A DNA stretch of 22,480 nt from Bacillota bacterium. GTDB taxonomy: Bacteria > Bacillota_I > Bacilli_A > RFN20 > CAG-826. Location: positions 1-22,480 of the forward strand of contig JAEWUY010000126.1 in NCBI GenBank assembly GCA_023396795.1, in the 5' to 3' direction. Every line of letters starts with the position of its first letter. Within the stretch, counting starts at the first letter, position 1. Shown in pieces: positions 15,152 through 22,480 of this stretch. Position numbers and translations under genes: made by a program. The notes below the pieces were generated by a model. That model was given only the letters and a program-made list of their open reading frames with translations, made no database searches and was not told the origin of the DNA.

Positions 15152-15166
15152 AAAAATTGCAAAATC

Positions 15167-17143
15167 ATGGACAATCACGAATTTAAATTAACGTCATCTT
15201 ATAAACCGACTGGAGATCAACCCGAAGCCATTAAAAAATTGGCCCAAGGACTAGCTGATCATAAACCAATACAGGTTCTTTTGGGTGCAACCGGAACTGG
15301 CAAAACATTTACGGTTTCCAATGTTATTCAGGCTATTCAAAAGCCAACGCTTGTTCTCGTTCACAACAAAACACTTGCTGGTCAGTTATATAGTGAATTT
15401 AAAGAACTTTTTCCTGAAAATCGCGTTGAGTATTTCGTTAGTAATTTTGATTTTTATCAGCCTGAAGCCTATTTGCCAAAAAAGGATATGTATATTGATA
15501 AAAATGCTGTGATGAACGAAGAAATTGAAATGCTGAGAACAAGCGCGATCAATTCCGTTTTGGAAAGACGCGATACAATCGTTGTGGCATCGGTTGCTTC
15601 AATTTATGGTTTGACTGATCCAGATGAATATCGAAATCTTGTTTTTGAAATTCGTGTCGGAGAGACGATTGACCGCCATAAATTATTTCATAAATTAATT
15701 GATTCTCAATATGTCAGAAACAATCTTGACCCAGTGCCAGGCTCTTTTCGCGTCCAAGGAGACATTATTCAAATCGTGCCGCCACACACCGATGAATACT
15801 TTATTAAAATTGATACTTTCGGTGATGAAATCGAACGAATCGCCATGGTTGATATTCTTACCGGCGAAGTCAAAAGAACCTATTTAACATATCCAATTTT
15901 TCCTGCATATGGTCATGCATCTACTCGTCAACGAGTAAAAGAAGCAACCGTGACCATCTTAGCGGAATTAGAAGATAGATTGGCCTATTTTCGCCAAGAG
16001 GGCAAACTTCTTGAGGCTGAAAGGCTTGAGATGCGGACCCGTAATGATGTCGAAAGCTTATTGGAATTTGGAATGACTCCCGGTATTGAAAACTATTCGC
16101 GTCACATCGATAAGCGTCAACCTGGAGAAAGACCTTTCACCCTTCTTGATTATTTTCCTAAAGATTATTTACTCATCATCGATGAGTCTCACGTGACCTT
16201 ACCGCAAGTTCGTGGCATGTACAATGGCGATCGTTCTCGTAAAGAAACGCTTGTTGAATATGGTTTTCGTTTACCAAGCGCACTTGACAATCGCCCGCTT
16301 AATTTTAGCGAGTTTGAAGCACTTATGCCTCAAACCATTTGTACATCAGCTACACCTGGAGATTATGAATTAGCACTTGTCAACAACGAAGTAGTGGAGC
16401 AAATTATTCGCCCAACTGGTTTGATAGATCCGCGCGTTGAAGTTCGAAGAACACTTGGACAAATCGATGACATCATTTATGAAATTAAGCAAAGAATTCT
16501 CGCTAAAGAAAGAACGATGGTTGTCACACTTACAATTCGAATGGCGGAAGACTTAACCGATTATTTAAAGGAGCGAGGAATTAAAGTCGCTTATTTACAT
16601 AGCGAGACTAAAACTTTGGAGCGGACTGAAATTATTTACCAACTTCGCAAAGGAAAATTTGATGTTCTCGTTGGAATTAATCTTTTGCGTGAAGGTCTTG
16701 ATATTCCTGAAGTATCTTTAATCGCCATTCTTGATGCCGATAAAGAAGGTTTTCTTCGTTCGGCGCGCTCATTAATTCAAGTAACAGGACGGGCGGCACG
16801 CAATAAAAACGGATTAGTTATTATGTATGCCGATCGCATGACTGACTCAATGCGCTTCGCGATCGATGAAACTAATCGGCGCCGTAAAATTCAGTCGCAA
16901 TATAACGAATTAAATGGAATTGTACCTGAAACAATTATTAAGGACATTCGTCCGCCACTGAAAAATATGGAAGATGCTCAAGATTTATTAAAAGCCTTCA
17001 CATCTAAGGCGTCACGAAGCGAAATTGAAGCGCGCATCAAAGATTTAGAAAAGCAAATGCGTGGAGCGGCTAAGGGTTATGATTTTGAAAAAGCTGCTGA
17101 AATTCGCGATATTATCTTTGAAATAAAAGCCACTCTTAAATAA
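15167..17143 (+). CDS. uvrB: Excinuclease ABC subunit B
   Basis: UvrB is the damage-verifying helicase of nucleotide excision repair. It is handed DNA by UvrA and recruits UvrC. The 658-residue product starts with the family signature SSYKPTGDQPEAI and has Walker A GATGTGKT (40-47), DFYQPEAYLPKKDMYI (95-110, the beta-hairpin region that grips DNA), IIDESHVTLPQVRGMYNGD, TSATPGDYEL and the helicase motif QVTGRAARN. A UVR coiled-coil that binds UvrC closes the protein (IEARIKDLEKQMRGAAKGYD, about 622-641, and following). The length is normal. No strong ribosome site precedes the ATG. uvrA is not in the window, although in many Firmicutes it follows directly. Here secG follows. Confidence 0.97.
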   Translation: MDNHEFKLTSSYKPTGDQPEAIKKLAQGLADHKPIQVLLGATGTGKTFTVSNVIQAIQKPTLVLVHNKTLAGQLYSEFKELFPENRVEYFVSNFDFYQPEAYLPKKDMYIDKNAVMNEEIEMLRTSAINSVLERRDTIVVASVASIYGLTDPDEYRNLVFEIRVGETIDRHKLFHKLIDSQYVRNNLDPVPGSFRVQGDIIQIVPPHTDEYFIKIDTFGDEIERIAMVDILTGEVKRTYLTYPIFPAYGHASTRQRVKEATVTILAELEDRLAYFRQEGKLLEAERLEMRTRNDVESLLEFGMTPGIENYSRHIDKRQPGERPFTLLDYFPKDYLLIIDESHVTLPQVRGMYNGDRSRKETLVEYGFRLPSALDNRPLNFSEFEALMPQTICTSATPGDYELALVNNEVVEQIIRPTGLIDPRVEVRRTLGQIDDIIYEIKQRILAKERTMVVTLTIRMAEDLTDYLKERGIKVAYLHSETKTLERTEIIYQLRKGKFDVLVGINLLREGLDIPEVSLIAILDADKEGFLRSARSLIQVTGRAARNKNGLVIMYADRMTDSMRFAIDETNRRRKIQSQYNELNGIVPETIIKDIRPPLKNMEDAQDLLKAFTSKASRSEIEARIKDLEKQMRGAAKGYDFEKAAEIRDIIFEIKATLK

Positions 17144-17213
17144 TAAAGCATTTGCTTTAAGAAAAAAGTTATGCGAATATAGTAAAGCATAGCTATCAAA
17201 GGAGACTCGAACA

Positions 17214-17447
17214 ATGCAATGGTATGATGTCATATTTCTAATCGTCGCCTTGATTATCATTGTCTTGTCATTGTTACAAGGCGGTAAGTCAGAAGGTGCT
17301 TCCGGAGCCATTACTGGTGGTGGAACTAATATCTTTGTCAAAACAAAAGAAAGAGGTTCGGAACTAGTTGTTACATGGCTGACTTTCGGTTTTGCCATCG
17401 TTTTCTTTTTCTTCGCCATTCTCATTAGCGTTTTACAAAGCGTATAG
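17214..17447 (+). CDS. secG: SecG, preprotein translocase subunit
   Basis: SecG is the small accessory subunit of the SecYEG channel. The 77-residue product has the family plan: helix 1 (about 5-22, ending in the conserved LLQGGKSEGASGAI loop), a glycine-rich loop with GGGTN and a hydrophobic phenylalanine-rich helix 2 (about 50-73). AAAGGAG with a 9-base spacer precedes the ATG. It is 70 bases downstream of uvrB and is closed by a strong terminator. SecG in the same transcription unit as SecA (11585) is suggestive, but secG may also have a weak promoter of its own near TATAGT at about 17177-17182. Confidence 0.92.
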   Translation: MQWYDVIFLIVALIIIVLSLLQGGKSEGASGAITGGGTNIFVKTKERGSELVVTWLTFGFAIVFFFFAILISVLQSV

Positions 17448-17464
17448 TTTTAGAAAGTAATTTA

Positions 17465-17497
17465 AGAGCCCCAAAAGGGGCTTTTTTCTTTTTTATA
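17465..17497 (+). terminator. Rho-independent terminator after secG
   Basis: AGCCCC (17467-17472), loop AAAA and GGGGCT (17477-17482) form a GC-rich 6-bp stem followed by TTTTTCTTTTTT, a textbook intrinsic terminator that ends the secA-secG unit. Confidence 0.9.
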
Positions 17498-17506
17498 TTC
17501 TTGTCG

Positions 17507-17512
17507 TATAAT
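17507..17512 (+). promoter_or_regulatory. Probable -10 box for cardiolipin synthase
   Basis: A perfect TATAAT stands 22 bases before the cls ATG. No recognisable -35 is seen, because the expected region is the U-run of the preceding terminator. The call rests on the exact hexamer and its position just upstream of a gene that follows a terminator. Confidence 0.5.
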
Positions 17513-17533
17513 ATTTGTCGATAGGTAGTGGCA

Positions 17534-19063
17534 ATGAAGAATTTTCTCAAAATGCATTTATGGCGTCTCTTAATCGTCTTTTTGTTATTTCTTGTTCAAA
17601 TTGCCATCATCATTTTTGGCATTATATATATTCGTGATTACTACCCGTTTATCTATTTATTTTTTCTATCGATAAGCGTTGTCGTTGTTCTATTTATTAT
17701 TGGCAATCGCAGTAACCCTAGTTATAAAATTTCTTGGCTTGTTCTTATTTTAATATTTCCAGTGTTTGGAGGATTTTTGTATTTACTCTTTGGCAACAAA
17801 AAAATGAACCGTCGTCAAAAAAAGATGGTTACTGAGATGCACGTCTTAATTGAAGAAGCAACCAAAAGCACAGAAGAGGTTCTCCATCATTTGCAACACG
17901 AAAATCTCGATGCCCACAAGCAAAGTACTTATATCAAAAACGCCACTGGATTTGGTCCTTATCAGAATTCGCATCTTGAATATTTTTCTTCCGGTGAAGC
18001 CTGCCTTGATACTTTGTTAAAGGAACTTAAAAAAGCAAAAAAGTATATTTTTATTGAATATTTTATTGTGGCTGAAGGGCAAATTTGGTCACAAATTAGC
18101 GATATTTTAATAACCAAAGTTCAAGAAGGTGTGGATGTTCGCCTTATCTATGATGATATGGGCTCAATCGCATCTGTTCCTCATAACTTTGATCGAAGAC
18201 TGAACGAAATAGGTATTAAGACATATGCCTTTAATCGTTTTTTGCCTTTTCTAAACGCCCGAATAAATAATCGTGATCATCGGAAAATGCTAATTATTGA
18301 CGGGGTTATCGCCTTTACCGGCGGAATAAATTTGGCGGATGAATACTTTAACCTTAAAAATAGATTTGGTTATTGGAAAGATAACGTCTTGATGATTCAG
18401 GGCCATGCCGTGAGAAGTATGGCGTTAATGTTTCTAACTTTTTGGAGTGTTCTTTCTGGTAAACTTGAGGATTTCGAGCCTTTTTTGTTAGAAAACAAAC
18501 AATTAAAAATTGTTGATGAAGGAGTAATTCAACCATATGCTGACACGCCTCTGGACGATGAAGCGGTGGGAGAAAACGTTTATCTTAATATGATGGGGCG
18601 AGCCAAAAAGCGAATTTATATAACAACTCCCTACTTAATTCTCGATAACGAAATGGCGATCGCCTTTTGTAACGCCGCAAAGCAAGGGGTCGATGTTCGC
18701 ATTGTTACGCCTGGTATTCCTGATAAAAAAATCGTCTTTCAAGTAACTAGATCCTATTACCGTCGTCTTCTTGAAGCGGGCGTTAAAATCTATGAATATA
18801 TTCCTGGTTTTTTGCATCAAAAAGTTTTTTTAGCCGATAATGACTTTTTAACAATCGGTACAATCAATCTTGATTTTCGTAGCCTATATTTGCACTTTGA
18901 AAATGGTGTATGGATATATAAAAGCCCGATTATTAAAGATGTTGACGAAGATTTTGTTAATATTCTTTCTAATTCACGGCAAGTGAGTATTGCTGACACT
19001 AAAGCCGGTCCACTTTATCGTTTGTGGGTTAGTTTTCTTCGCGGGTTTGCAACCCTTTTATAA
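17534..19063 (+). CDS. cls: Cardiolipin synthase (PLD superfamily)
   Basis: This membrane enzyme condenses two phosphatidylglycerols to cardiolipin and glycerol. The 509-residue product has hydrophobic helices near the N-terminus (about 10-33, 38-57 and 66-86), the PLDc_N segment with SWLVLILIFPVFGGFLYL, and two HKD catalytic motifs: HRKMLIID (His249, Lys251, Asp256) and HQKVFLAD (His428, Lys430, Asp435), each followed by the expected GxxN (TGGINLAD and TIGTINLD). The length matches bacterial Cls (about 480-510). I chose the ATG at 17534 because AGG stands 8 bases upstream. A GTG six bases earlier is too close to that site. It stands between two terminators and is probably transcribed alone. 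Confidence 0.94.
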   Translation: MKNFLKMHLWRLLIVFLLFLVQIAIIIFGIIYIRDYYPFIYLFFLSISVVVVLFIIGNRSNPSYKISWLVLILIFPVFGGFLYLLFGNKKMNRRQKKMVTEMHVLIEEATKSTEEVLHHLQHENLDAHKQSTYIKNATGFGPYQNSHLEYFSSGEACLDTLLKELKKAKKYIFIEYFIVAEGQIWSQISDILITKVQEGVDVRLIYDDMGSIASVPHNFDRRLNEIGIKTYAFNRFLPFLNARINNRDHRKMLIIDGVIAFTGGINLADEYFNLKNRFGYWKDNVLMIQGHAVRSMALMFLTFWSVLSGKLEDFEPFLLENKQLKIVDEGVIQPYADTPLDDEAVGENVYLNMMGRAKKRIYITTPYLILDNEMAIAFCNAAKQGVDVRIVTPGIPDKKIVFQVTRSYYRRLLEAGVKIYEYIPGFLHQKVFLADNDFLTIGTINLDFRSLYLHFENGVWIYKSPIIKDVDEDFVNILSNSRQVSIADTKAGPLYRLWVSFLRGFATLL

Positions 19064-19067
19064 TTTT
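19043..19067 (+). terminator. Probable intrinsic terminator at the cls stop codon
   Basis: GGGTT (19043-19047), loop TGC and AACCC (19051-19055) form a short stem that runs into TTTTATAATTTT. It includes the last cls codons and the TAA. The stem is only 5 bp, so efficiency may be moderate. Confidence 0.55.
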
Positions 19068-19099
19068 CATGTTTCGCTCTACTTAGTCGGTGAATAAAA

Positions 19100-19108
19100 T
19101 GGTAAAAT
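19100..19108 (+). promoter_or_regulatory. Extended -10 element for folD
   Basis: TGGTAAAAT is identical to the extended -10 of the secA promoter (11541-11549). No clear -35 is seen. A start near 19115 would leave a leader that includes the AAGGAAGGGG ribosome site before the folD ATG at 19136. Confidence 0.55.
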
Positions 19109-19135
19109 ATGGCGTATTAAAGGAAGGGGTTTATT

Positions 19136-19927
19136 ATGGAAATCAAACAATATGTGGCGATGCGTAAAGAACAAATTCGTCACGAAGTTGCTTTAATGAA
19201 AACAAGACCCCATTTAGCCATCGTCCAAGTAAACGAAGACGAAGGGTCTAATTCATATATTCGCGGCAAAATGAAAGACGCTGAAGAACTTGGCGTTTTA
19301 GCAACTCATATTAAACTGCCCGTTGAGACAAGTGAACAAGAAGTTTTGAATGTTGTCCAAGATTTAAATCACGATTCCGGCATCCATGGGTTTATTGTGC
19401 AAATGCCACTTCCTCAGCATATCAATGAAGATAAAGTTAAAGTTGCGATTGATCCGAAAAAAGATGTCGATGGGTTTCACCCATTATCAACCTTAAAAGC
19501 TTGTACACCTCGGGGAATTTTAGATTATTTAAAGTTTAATCATATCGAAATTTTAGGCAAGAATGCTGTTGTGGTAGGACGAAGCAACATTGTCGGTAAG
19601 CCAATGGCGTCACTTCTAACTAAAGAAAGCGCAAACGTTACCGTTTTACATTCAAAAACGAAACCAGATGACATGCGCTTTTATCTAGAACACGCTGATA
19701 TTATTGTTGTGGCTATTGGGAAAAAATGGCTCATTGGCGATTTCAACTTTAAACCCGACGCCGTTATTATCGATGTGGGGATTAATCGCGTCGATGGCGT
19801 TTTATATGGCGATGTGAAACCAAATCAGAAGGTCCGTCTACAAACCCCAGTTCCGGGTGGCGTTGGCCCATTGACGCGCTTGGCTCTTTTTGAGAACTTA
19901 ATGGAGATAATGAAACATGGAATTTAA
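19136..19927 (+). CDS. folD: Bifunctional methylene-tetrahydrofolate dehydrogenase/cyclohydrolase FolD
   Basis: FolD interconverts 5,10-methylene-THF, methenyl-THF and 10-formyl-THF using NADP. It feeds thymidylate, purine and formyl-Met synthesis. The 263-residue product shows SYIRGKMKDAEELG with Tyr41 and catalytic Lys45, VQMPLPQHI (88-96), KKDVDGFHP (108-116), the nucleotide-binding VVGRSNIVGKP (147-157) and PVPGGVGPLT near the C-terminus. It is somewhat shorter at the N-terminus than the usual 280-290 residues. AAGGAAGGGG with a 9-base spacer precedes the ATG. It overlaps the following ThyX-like gene by 11 bases, so the two should be co-translated. Confidence 0.96.
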   Translation: MEIKQYVAMRKEQIRHEVALMKTRPHLAIVQVNEDEGSNSYIRGKMKDAEELGVLATHIKLPVETSEQEVLNVVQDLNHDSGIHGFIVQMPLPQHINEDKVKVAIDPKKDVDGFHPLSTLKACTPRGILDYLKFNHIEILGKNAVVVGRSNIVGKPMASLLTKESANVTVLHSKTKPDDMRFYLEHADIIVVAIGKKWLIGDFNFKPDAVIIDVGINRVDGVLYGDVKPNQKVRLQTPVPGGVGPLTRLALFENLMEIMKHGI

Positions 19928-20507
19928 AATTACAAACACCCAAGTTTATGGCGTTGAGCGCGCCATCAAAGCATCTGGTAATCCCATGCGCGTGGAAATC
20001 GATACAACTGATGTGACAGATAAAGATTTTGTCAGAGCCACTAAACTTGGTATTTCAAAATCAGGCGAAGGGCACGATAACTTTCTAAAAGGTATTCTTG
20101 TCCAAATGGATGTAACTGCCCCGCTTTTCTGGTGGAAACAAGCACAGCGCTATCACTGGTTTGATTTTGTTTCTTCGCAGTCAACGATGCATTGTTTATT
20201 AAAGTTTAATATCGTAGCGCAGTGTGTCAGCGACACCAATAGCGAAGTTTTGCGAATTGTTAGTGAAATGGTCAATGAATATTTATCATTGAACGAAGAT
20301 GATAATCGCAAAAAAACATTGTGGCGGGAAATTGTCGCCTCTTTGCCGTGTGGTTTTTGTCTAGGCGCTTCGATGACTACTAATTATCAACAACTGAAAA
20401 CGATGTATATGCAACGTCGTTATCATAAACTTAAAGAATGGCAAATATTTGCCGATTGGTGTGACTCTTTACCGCACTTCCGCGAGCTTACAGGCGTGAC
20501 AAGATAA
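19917..20507 (+). CDS. Uncharacterised protein, possibly ThyX-like (flavin-dependent thymidylate synthase fold)
   Basis: I do not know a proven function for this 196-residue protein. It resembles a family of unnamed proteins seen in Firmicutes genomes and phages, with GNPM near the N-terminus (21-24), GHDNFLKGI (52-60), TAPLFWWK (67-74) and VSSQSTMH (85-92). The order GH-x-x-F, a helix, Q-x-R then S-x-Q-S, and a late TTNYQQLKTMYMQRR..K..EW (154-175) parallels ThyX, where GHxSxxEH, the RHRxxSxNxxSxR motif and the LRxFLxLR..xxAQWE helix occupy these places. The catalytic motif is degenerate here (QRYHWFDFVSSQS), so enzyme activity is doubtful. The ATG overlaps the folD 3' end by 11 bases with GGAG upstream, so it is translationally coupled to the enzyme that makes the folate ThyX would use. 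The ThyX link is inference. Confidence 0.6.
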   Translation: MEFKITNTQVYGVERAIKASGNPMRVEIDTTDVTDKDFVRATKLGISKSGEGHDNFLKGILVQMDVTAPLFWWKQAQRYHWFDFVSSQSTMHCLLKFNIVAQCVSDTNSEVLRIVSEMVNEYLSLNEDDNRKKTLWREIVASLPCGFCLGASMTTNYQQLKTMYMQRRYHKLKEWQIFADWCDSLPHFRELTGVTR

Positions 20508-20510
20508 AAT

Positions 20511-20548
20511 AAAAGGACCGAGCTTAACAATTCGGCCCTTTTTATATT
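20511..20548. terminator. Bidirectional terminator between convergent genes
   Basis: AAAAGG-A-CCGA (20511-20521) pairs with TCGG-C-CCTTTT (20532-20542), with one A/C mismatch in the stem. On the plus strand it runs into TTTATATTTTT. On the minus strand it runs into UUUUAUUUUA. It separates the folD unit from the convergent DUF308-like gene and can serve both. Confidence 0.75.
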
Positions 20549-20558
20549 TTTAGTCTTT

Positions 20559-21245
20559 TTATTCGACTTTATCGATAGGATAAGCTTCAGCTTCATCGAC
20601 AATTTCGACTTTGACAACTTCTTTTTTATCGGATTTTTTCGTCTTTTTCTTTTTGTCAGTAGTTACTACTTCGCCTTGATTGGCCTCTTTCTTGTCACGT
20701 TCCTTGACACGCAATAAGGTTTTAATCGTAAAGCCGATTTCGACAATTGCTAAAATAACTAAAATAACACCAATCACAATTAAAACGATGTTTTTGGCAT
20801 TGTTGATGGAAAAAAGAATAATCAGACCCACCGTAATAAAAAGAAGAGCGGTAATAAATTCTAAAATCGGAAAGAAGAGCGTTTCTTGTTTGCGCTTAAT
20901 TCTTAGCAAACCATCGACAATTGCGATAGGAGAAACGACGAGAAGAAGAATTGCGATAAAAATCATGAGAATTTCCGTAATCTGTTGTGAGCGAAGAACG
21001 ATAACAATACCTAATGTTAATTCGAAGATGCCAACAAACAGAGAATTGTCTCCTGGATCCTTATTAAAAAACGGCATTGTTACTCTTAATATGCCATCAA
21101 GAATAATGAAGGAACCAATCGCGATAAAAATCCATTGATATAAATCAGGGTCATCGGAAAAAATAATTGTTAAAACGCCAGCAGCCAAAAGAATGATTGC
21201 TTCGCAAATTTGCCAGATGGCCCATACTTTGTACATTTTCTTCAT
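20559..21245 (-). CDS. HdeD/DUF308-like six-helix membrane protein with charged C-terminal tail
   Basis: The 228-residue product has six hydrophobic segments (about 8-29, 36-58, 68-85, 91-113, 123-146, 152-176) with little else outside the membrane. The repeated phrases ILDGILRV (48-55) and IVDGLLRI (109-116) at the ends of helices 2 and 4 show the internal two-helix repeats typical of the HdeD/DUF308 family. E. coli HdeD is linked to acid resistance, but most members, including this one, have no established role. Residues 180-228 form a lysine/glutamate-rich tail with KKKKTKKSDKK, probably cytoplasmic. AAAGGAG with a 9-base spacer precedes the ATG. It is divergent from the M29 peptidase gene with a 94-base AT-rich gap and probably forms a single-gene unit. 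Confidence 0.72.
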   Translation of the reverse strand: MKKMYKVWAIWQICEAIILLAAGVLTIIFSDDPDLYQWIFIAIGSFIILDGILRVTMPFFNKDPGDNSLFVGIFELTLGIVIVLRSQQITEILMIFIAILLLVVSPIAIVDGLLRIKRKQETLFFPILEFITALLFITVGLIILFSINNAKNIVLIVIGVILVILAIVEIGFTIKTLLRVKERDKKEANQGEVVTTDKKKKTKKSDKKEVVKVEIVDEAEAYPIDKVE

Positions 21246-21299
21246 CTTTTTGTTCTCCTTTTTCGCTTATAATTTATTTTAATAAATAATCACTCTATA

Positions 21300-21308
21300 T
21301 GATACAAT
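21300..21308 (+). promoter_or_regulatory. Extended -10 element for the M29 aminopeptidase gene
   Basis: TGATACAAT fits TGn plus a one-mismatch -10 hexamer, 31 bases before the ATG at 21340. The -35 region is only AT-rich (TTAATA-like). The same 94-base gap must also hold the promoter of the divergent DUF308-like gene. Confidence 0.45.
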
Positions 21309-21339
21309 AATCATCGAAGTAAATACGAGAGGTATAAAA

Positions 21340-22480
21340 ATGAAAACTGCTATTTTACGCAAATACGCTGAATTAATCGTTCGTGTCGGTGCTAATGTCC
21401 AAAAAGGACAAGACGTTATTGTTTATGCTGAACTTGATCAGCCGCGCTTTGTCGAATTTGTCGTTTTGGAAGCCTATAAAGCTGGCGCCAAATCTGTTGC
21501 TGTTCGTTGGTCACACAACCCAATCGACAAAATTCGTTATAAAAAAGAATCGCTTAAGTCATTGTCCGAAGTCCCAAATTGGATTATCGAAAGGGAAAAG
21601 CACTATGTCAAAACCCTTCCCGCAGTTATTTATCTTGTCAGCGATGATCCGGACGCCTATAAGGGAGTAAATCAAGGTAAACTTGCTAAAGTTGGGCAAG
21701 CCGTCTATCCAATTCTTAAACCATTTCGCGACGAACGAGAAAACAAACAACAGTGGACCATCGCTGGTATACCAGGACCAGCTTGGGCAAAGAAGGTTTT
21801 TCCAGATTTAGCAAAAAAGAAAGCTATGGAAAAACTTTGGGAGGCAATTCTTGCTACTTCGCGTGCCGATCATGGCGACCCGATTGCCAATTGGCATGAA
21901 CATAATAATGATCTCATCAATAGATGCGCCTATCTAAACTCTTTGCACATTGCTTCTCTTCATTATAAGAGCAAGAATGGTACGGACATTAAAATTGGCA
22001 TGCTTCCGAACGTCAATTGGCTTGGCGGTGGAGATCGCACTCTTGGGTCAAACGTCTTCTTTAACCCCAATATTCCAACCGAGGAGTGTTTCACAACCCC
22101 AGAAAGAGGTAAAGCCGAAGGCATTGTCTATTCGACCGCTCCTTTGTCATATCAGGGCGAGCTGATTGAAAACTTTCATATCGTTTTCAAAGACGGAAAA
22201 GCTGTGGAAGTCCACGCCGAGAAGAATGAGGCCTTGTTAAAACAAATGGTTTCGATGGATGAATTTGCTGGTTATCTTGGCGAAGTCGCCTTAGTTCCAT
22301 ATGACTCGCCAATTCGCAACTCAGGAATTCTCTTCTGGAATACCCTTTATGATGAGAACGCTTCGTGTCACTTCGCCTTGGGTATGGGCTTTACAAACAC
22401 TGTTCAAGATTATGGTAAATATACCAAAGAAGAATTAACGAAGATGGGCATCAACGACTCGATGATTCATGTTGACTTTA
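21340..22480 (+). CDS. M29-family metallo-aminopeptidase (AmpS/PepS type), 3' end outside window
   Basis: The frame is open from the ATG at 21340 to the window end, giving 380 residues of an expected roughly 410, so only the last 30 or so are missing. M29 enzymes (aminopeptidase T, AmpS, PepS) are cytoplasmic two-metal aminopeptidases that remove N-terminal residues from peptides. The family's metal ligands can be placed: Glu249 in NIPTEECFTTP, Glu315 in YLGEVALVPYDSP, His344 in ASCHFALG, and His377 and Asp379 in MIHVDF. NSGILFWNTLYDENASCHFA is a hallmark stretch of this family. GAGAGG with a 7-base spacer precedes the start. It is likely monocistronic up to the window edge. No truncation other than the window end is seen. 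Confidence 0.93.
   Translation, partial: MKTAILRKYAELIVRVGANVQKGQDVIVYAELDQPRFVEFVVLEAYKAGAKSVAVRWSHNPIDKIRYKKESLKSLSEVPNWIIEREKHYVKTLPAVIYLVSDDPDAYKGVNQGKLAKVGQAVYPILKPFRDERENKQQWTIAGIPGPAWAKKVFPDLAKKKAMEKLWEAILATSRADHGDPIANWHEHNNDLINRCAYLNSLHIASLHYKSKNGTDIKIGMLPNVNWLGGGDRTLGSNVFFNPNIPTEECFTTPERGKAEGIVYSTAPLSYQGELIENFHIVFKDGKAVEVHAEKNEALLKQMVSMDEFAGYLGEVALVPYDSPIRNSGILFWNTLYDENASCHFALGMGFTNTVQDYGKYTKEELTKMGINDSMIHVDF

Noticed and set aside
17147..17160. AAAGCA-TT-TGCTTT inverted repeat after uvrB as a terminator
   Set aside because: The stem is short and followed by AAGAAAAAAG with no U-run on either strand. It is probably a chance AT-rich repeat.
20680..21138. 152-residue plus-strand open frame opposite the DUF308-like gene
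   Set aside because: It is the complement of a six-helix membrane protein with a clear SD and start on the minus strand. It has no SD and no family features.
1..22480. Recoded UGA (Mycoplasma-type code), mobile elements or CRISPR arrays
   Set aside because: Tryptophan is TGG throughout, TGA terminates several genes and RF2 is present. No direct-repeat arrays, transposase genes or terminal inverted repeats were seen.

Overview
The window is AT-rich, gene-dense chromosomal DNA from a Gram-positive bacterium of the Bacilli/Firmicutes type. The gene order dnaX-ybaB-recR-tmk-holB-ricT-rsmI is a shortened form of the Bacillus subtilis origin-proximal block. prfA-prmC-tsaC-rpiB and secA-prfB also recall Bacillus gene neighbourhoods. 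Several usual Bacillus neighbours are missing (the darA/yaaQ, yaaR, yabA, yabB and yazA positions) and genes abut or overlap, which suggests a compact-genome Bacilli lineage (Erysipelotrichales/RF39/Izemoplasma-like). That placement is inference. UGA is a stop here: RF2 is encoded, several genes end in TGA, and tryptophan is TGG. The code is therefore the standard bacterial one, not the Mycoplasma code. I see no IS element, prophage block, tRNA, rRNA or CRISPR array, and no gene-free stretch longer than 300 bases.

Layout. 1-553 (+): C-terminal end of a YfhO-like membrane protein. 570-6566 (-): one tightly packed operon read from dnaX to rsmI (DNA polymerase III tau/gamma, YbaB, RecR, thymidylate kinase, delta', RicT, RsmI), closed by a terminator at 547-571. 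6567-6713: divergent promoter region between dnaX and prfA with a perfect 16-bp palindrome at its centre. 6714-9697 (+): prfA, prmC, tsaC, rpiB. 9738-11517 (+): comFA and comFC, overlapping by about 110 nt. 11585-17447 (+): secA, prfB (with the classical +1 frameshift), uvrB, secG, then a strong terminator. 17534-19063 (+): cardiolipin synthase. 19136-20507 (+): folD translationally coupled to an uncharacterised ThyX-like protein. 20559-21245 (-): HdeD/DUF308-like membrane protein, convergent with the previous pair across a bidirectional terminator. 21340 to the end (+): M29 aminopeptidase, cut by the window edge.

How it works together. The minus-strand operon links the clamp-loader subunits (DnaX, HolB) with recombinational repair (RecR), dTTP supply (Tmk), RNA-processing control (RicT) and ribosome methylation (RsmI). 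The prfA cluster pairs release factor 1 with PrmC, the methylase that modifies the GGQ glutamine of both release factors; RF2 is encoded downstream. SecA and SecG supply the motor and an accessory channel subunit of Sec export. FolD makes the one-carbon folates that thymidylate synthases use, which gives its overlapping ThyX-like neighbour a testable context.

Most notable observations: (1) dnaX contains an in-phase A_AAA_AAG slippery heptamer whose -1 frame reads GAT TGA immediately, the same arrangement as the E. coli dnaX frameshift that makes gamma. (2) prfB has the in-frame UGA at codon 26 with CTTTGAC. (3) The folD-coupled ThyX-like protein has degenerate thymidylate-synthase-like motifs. 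(4) An inverted repeat fills most of the spacer of the secA promoter.
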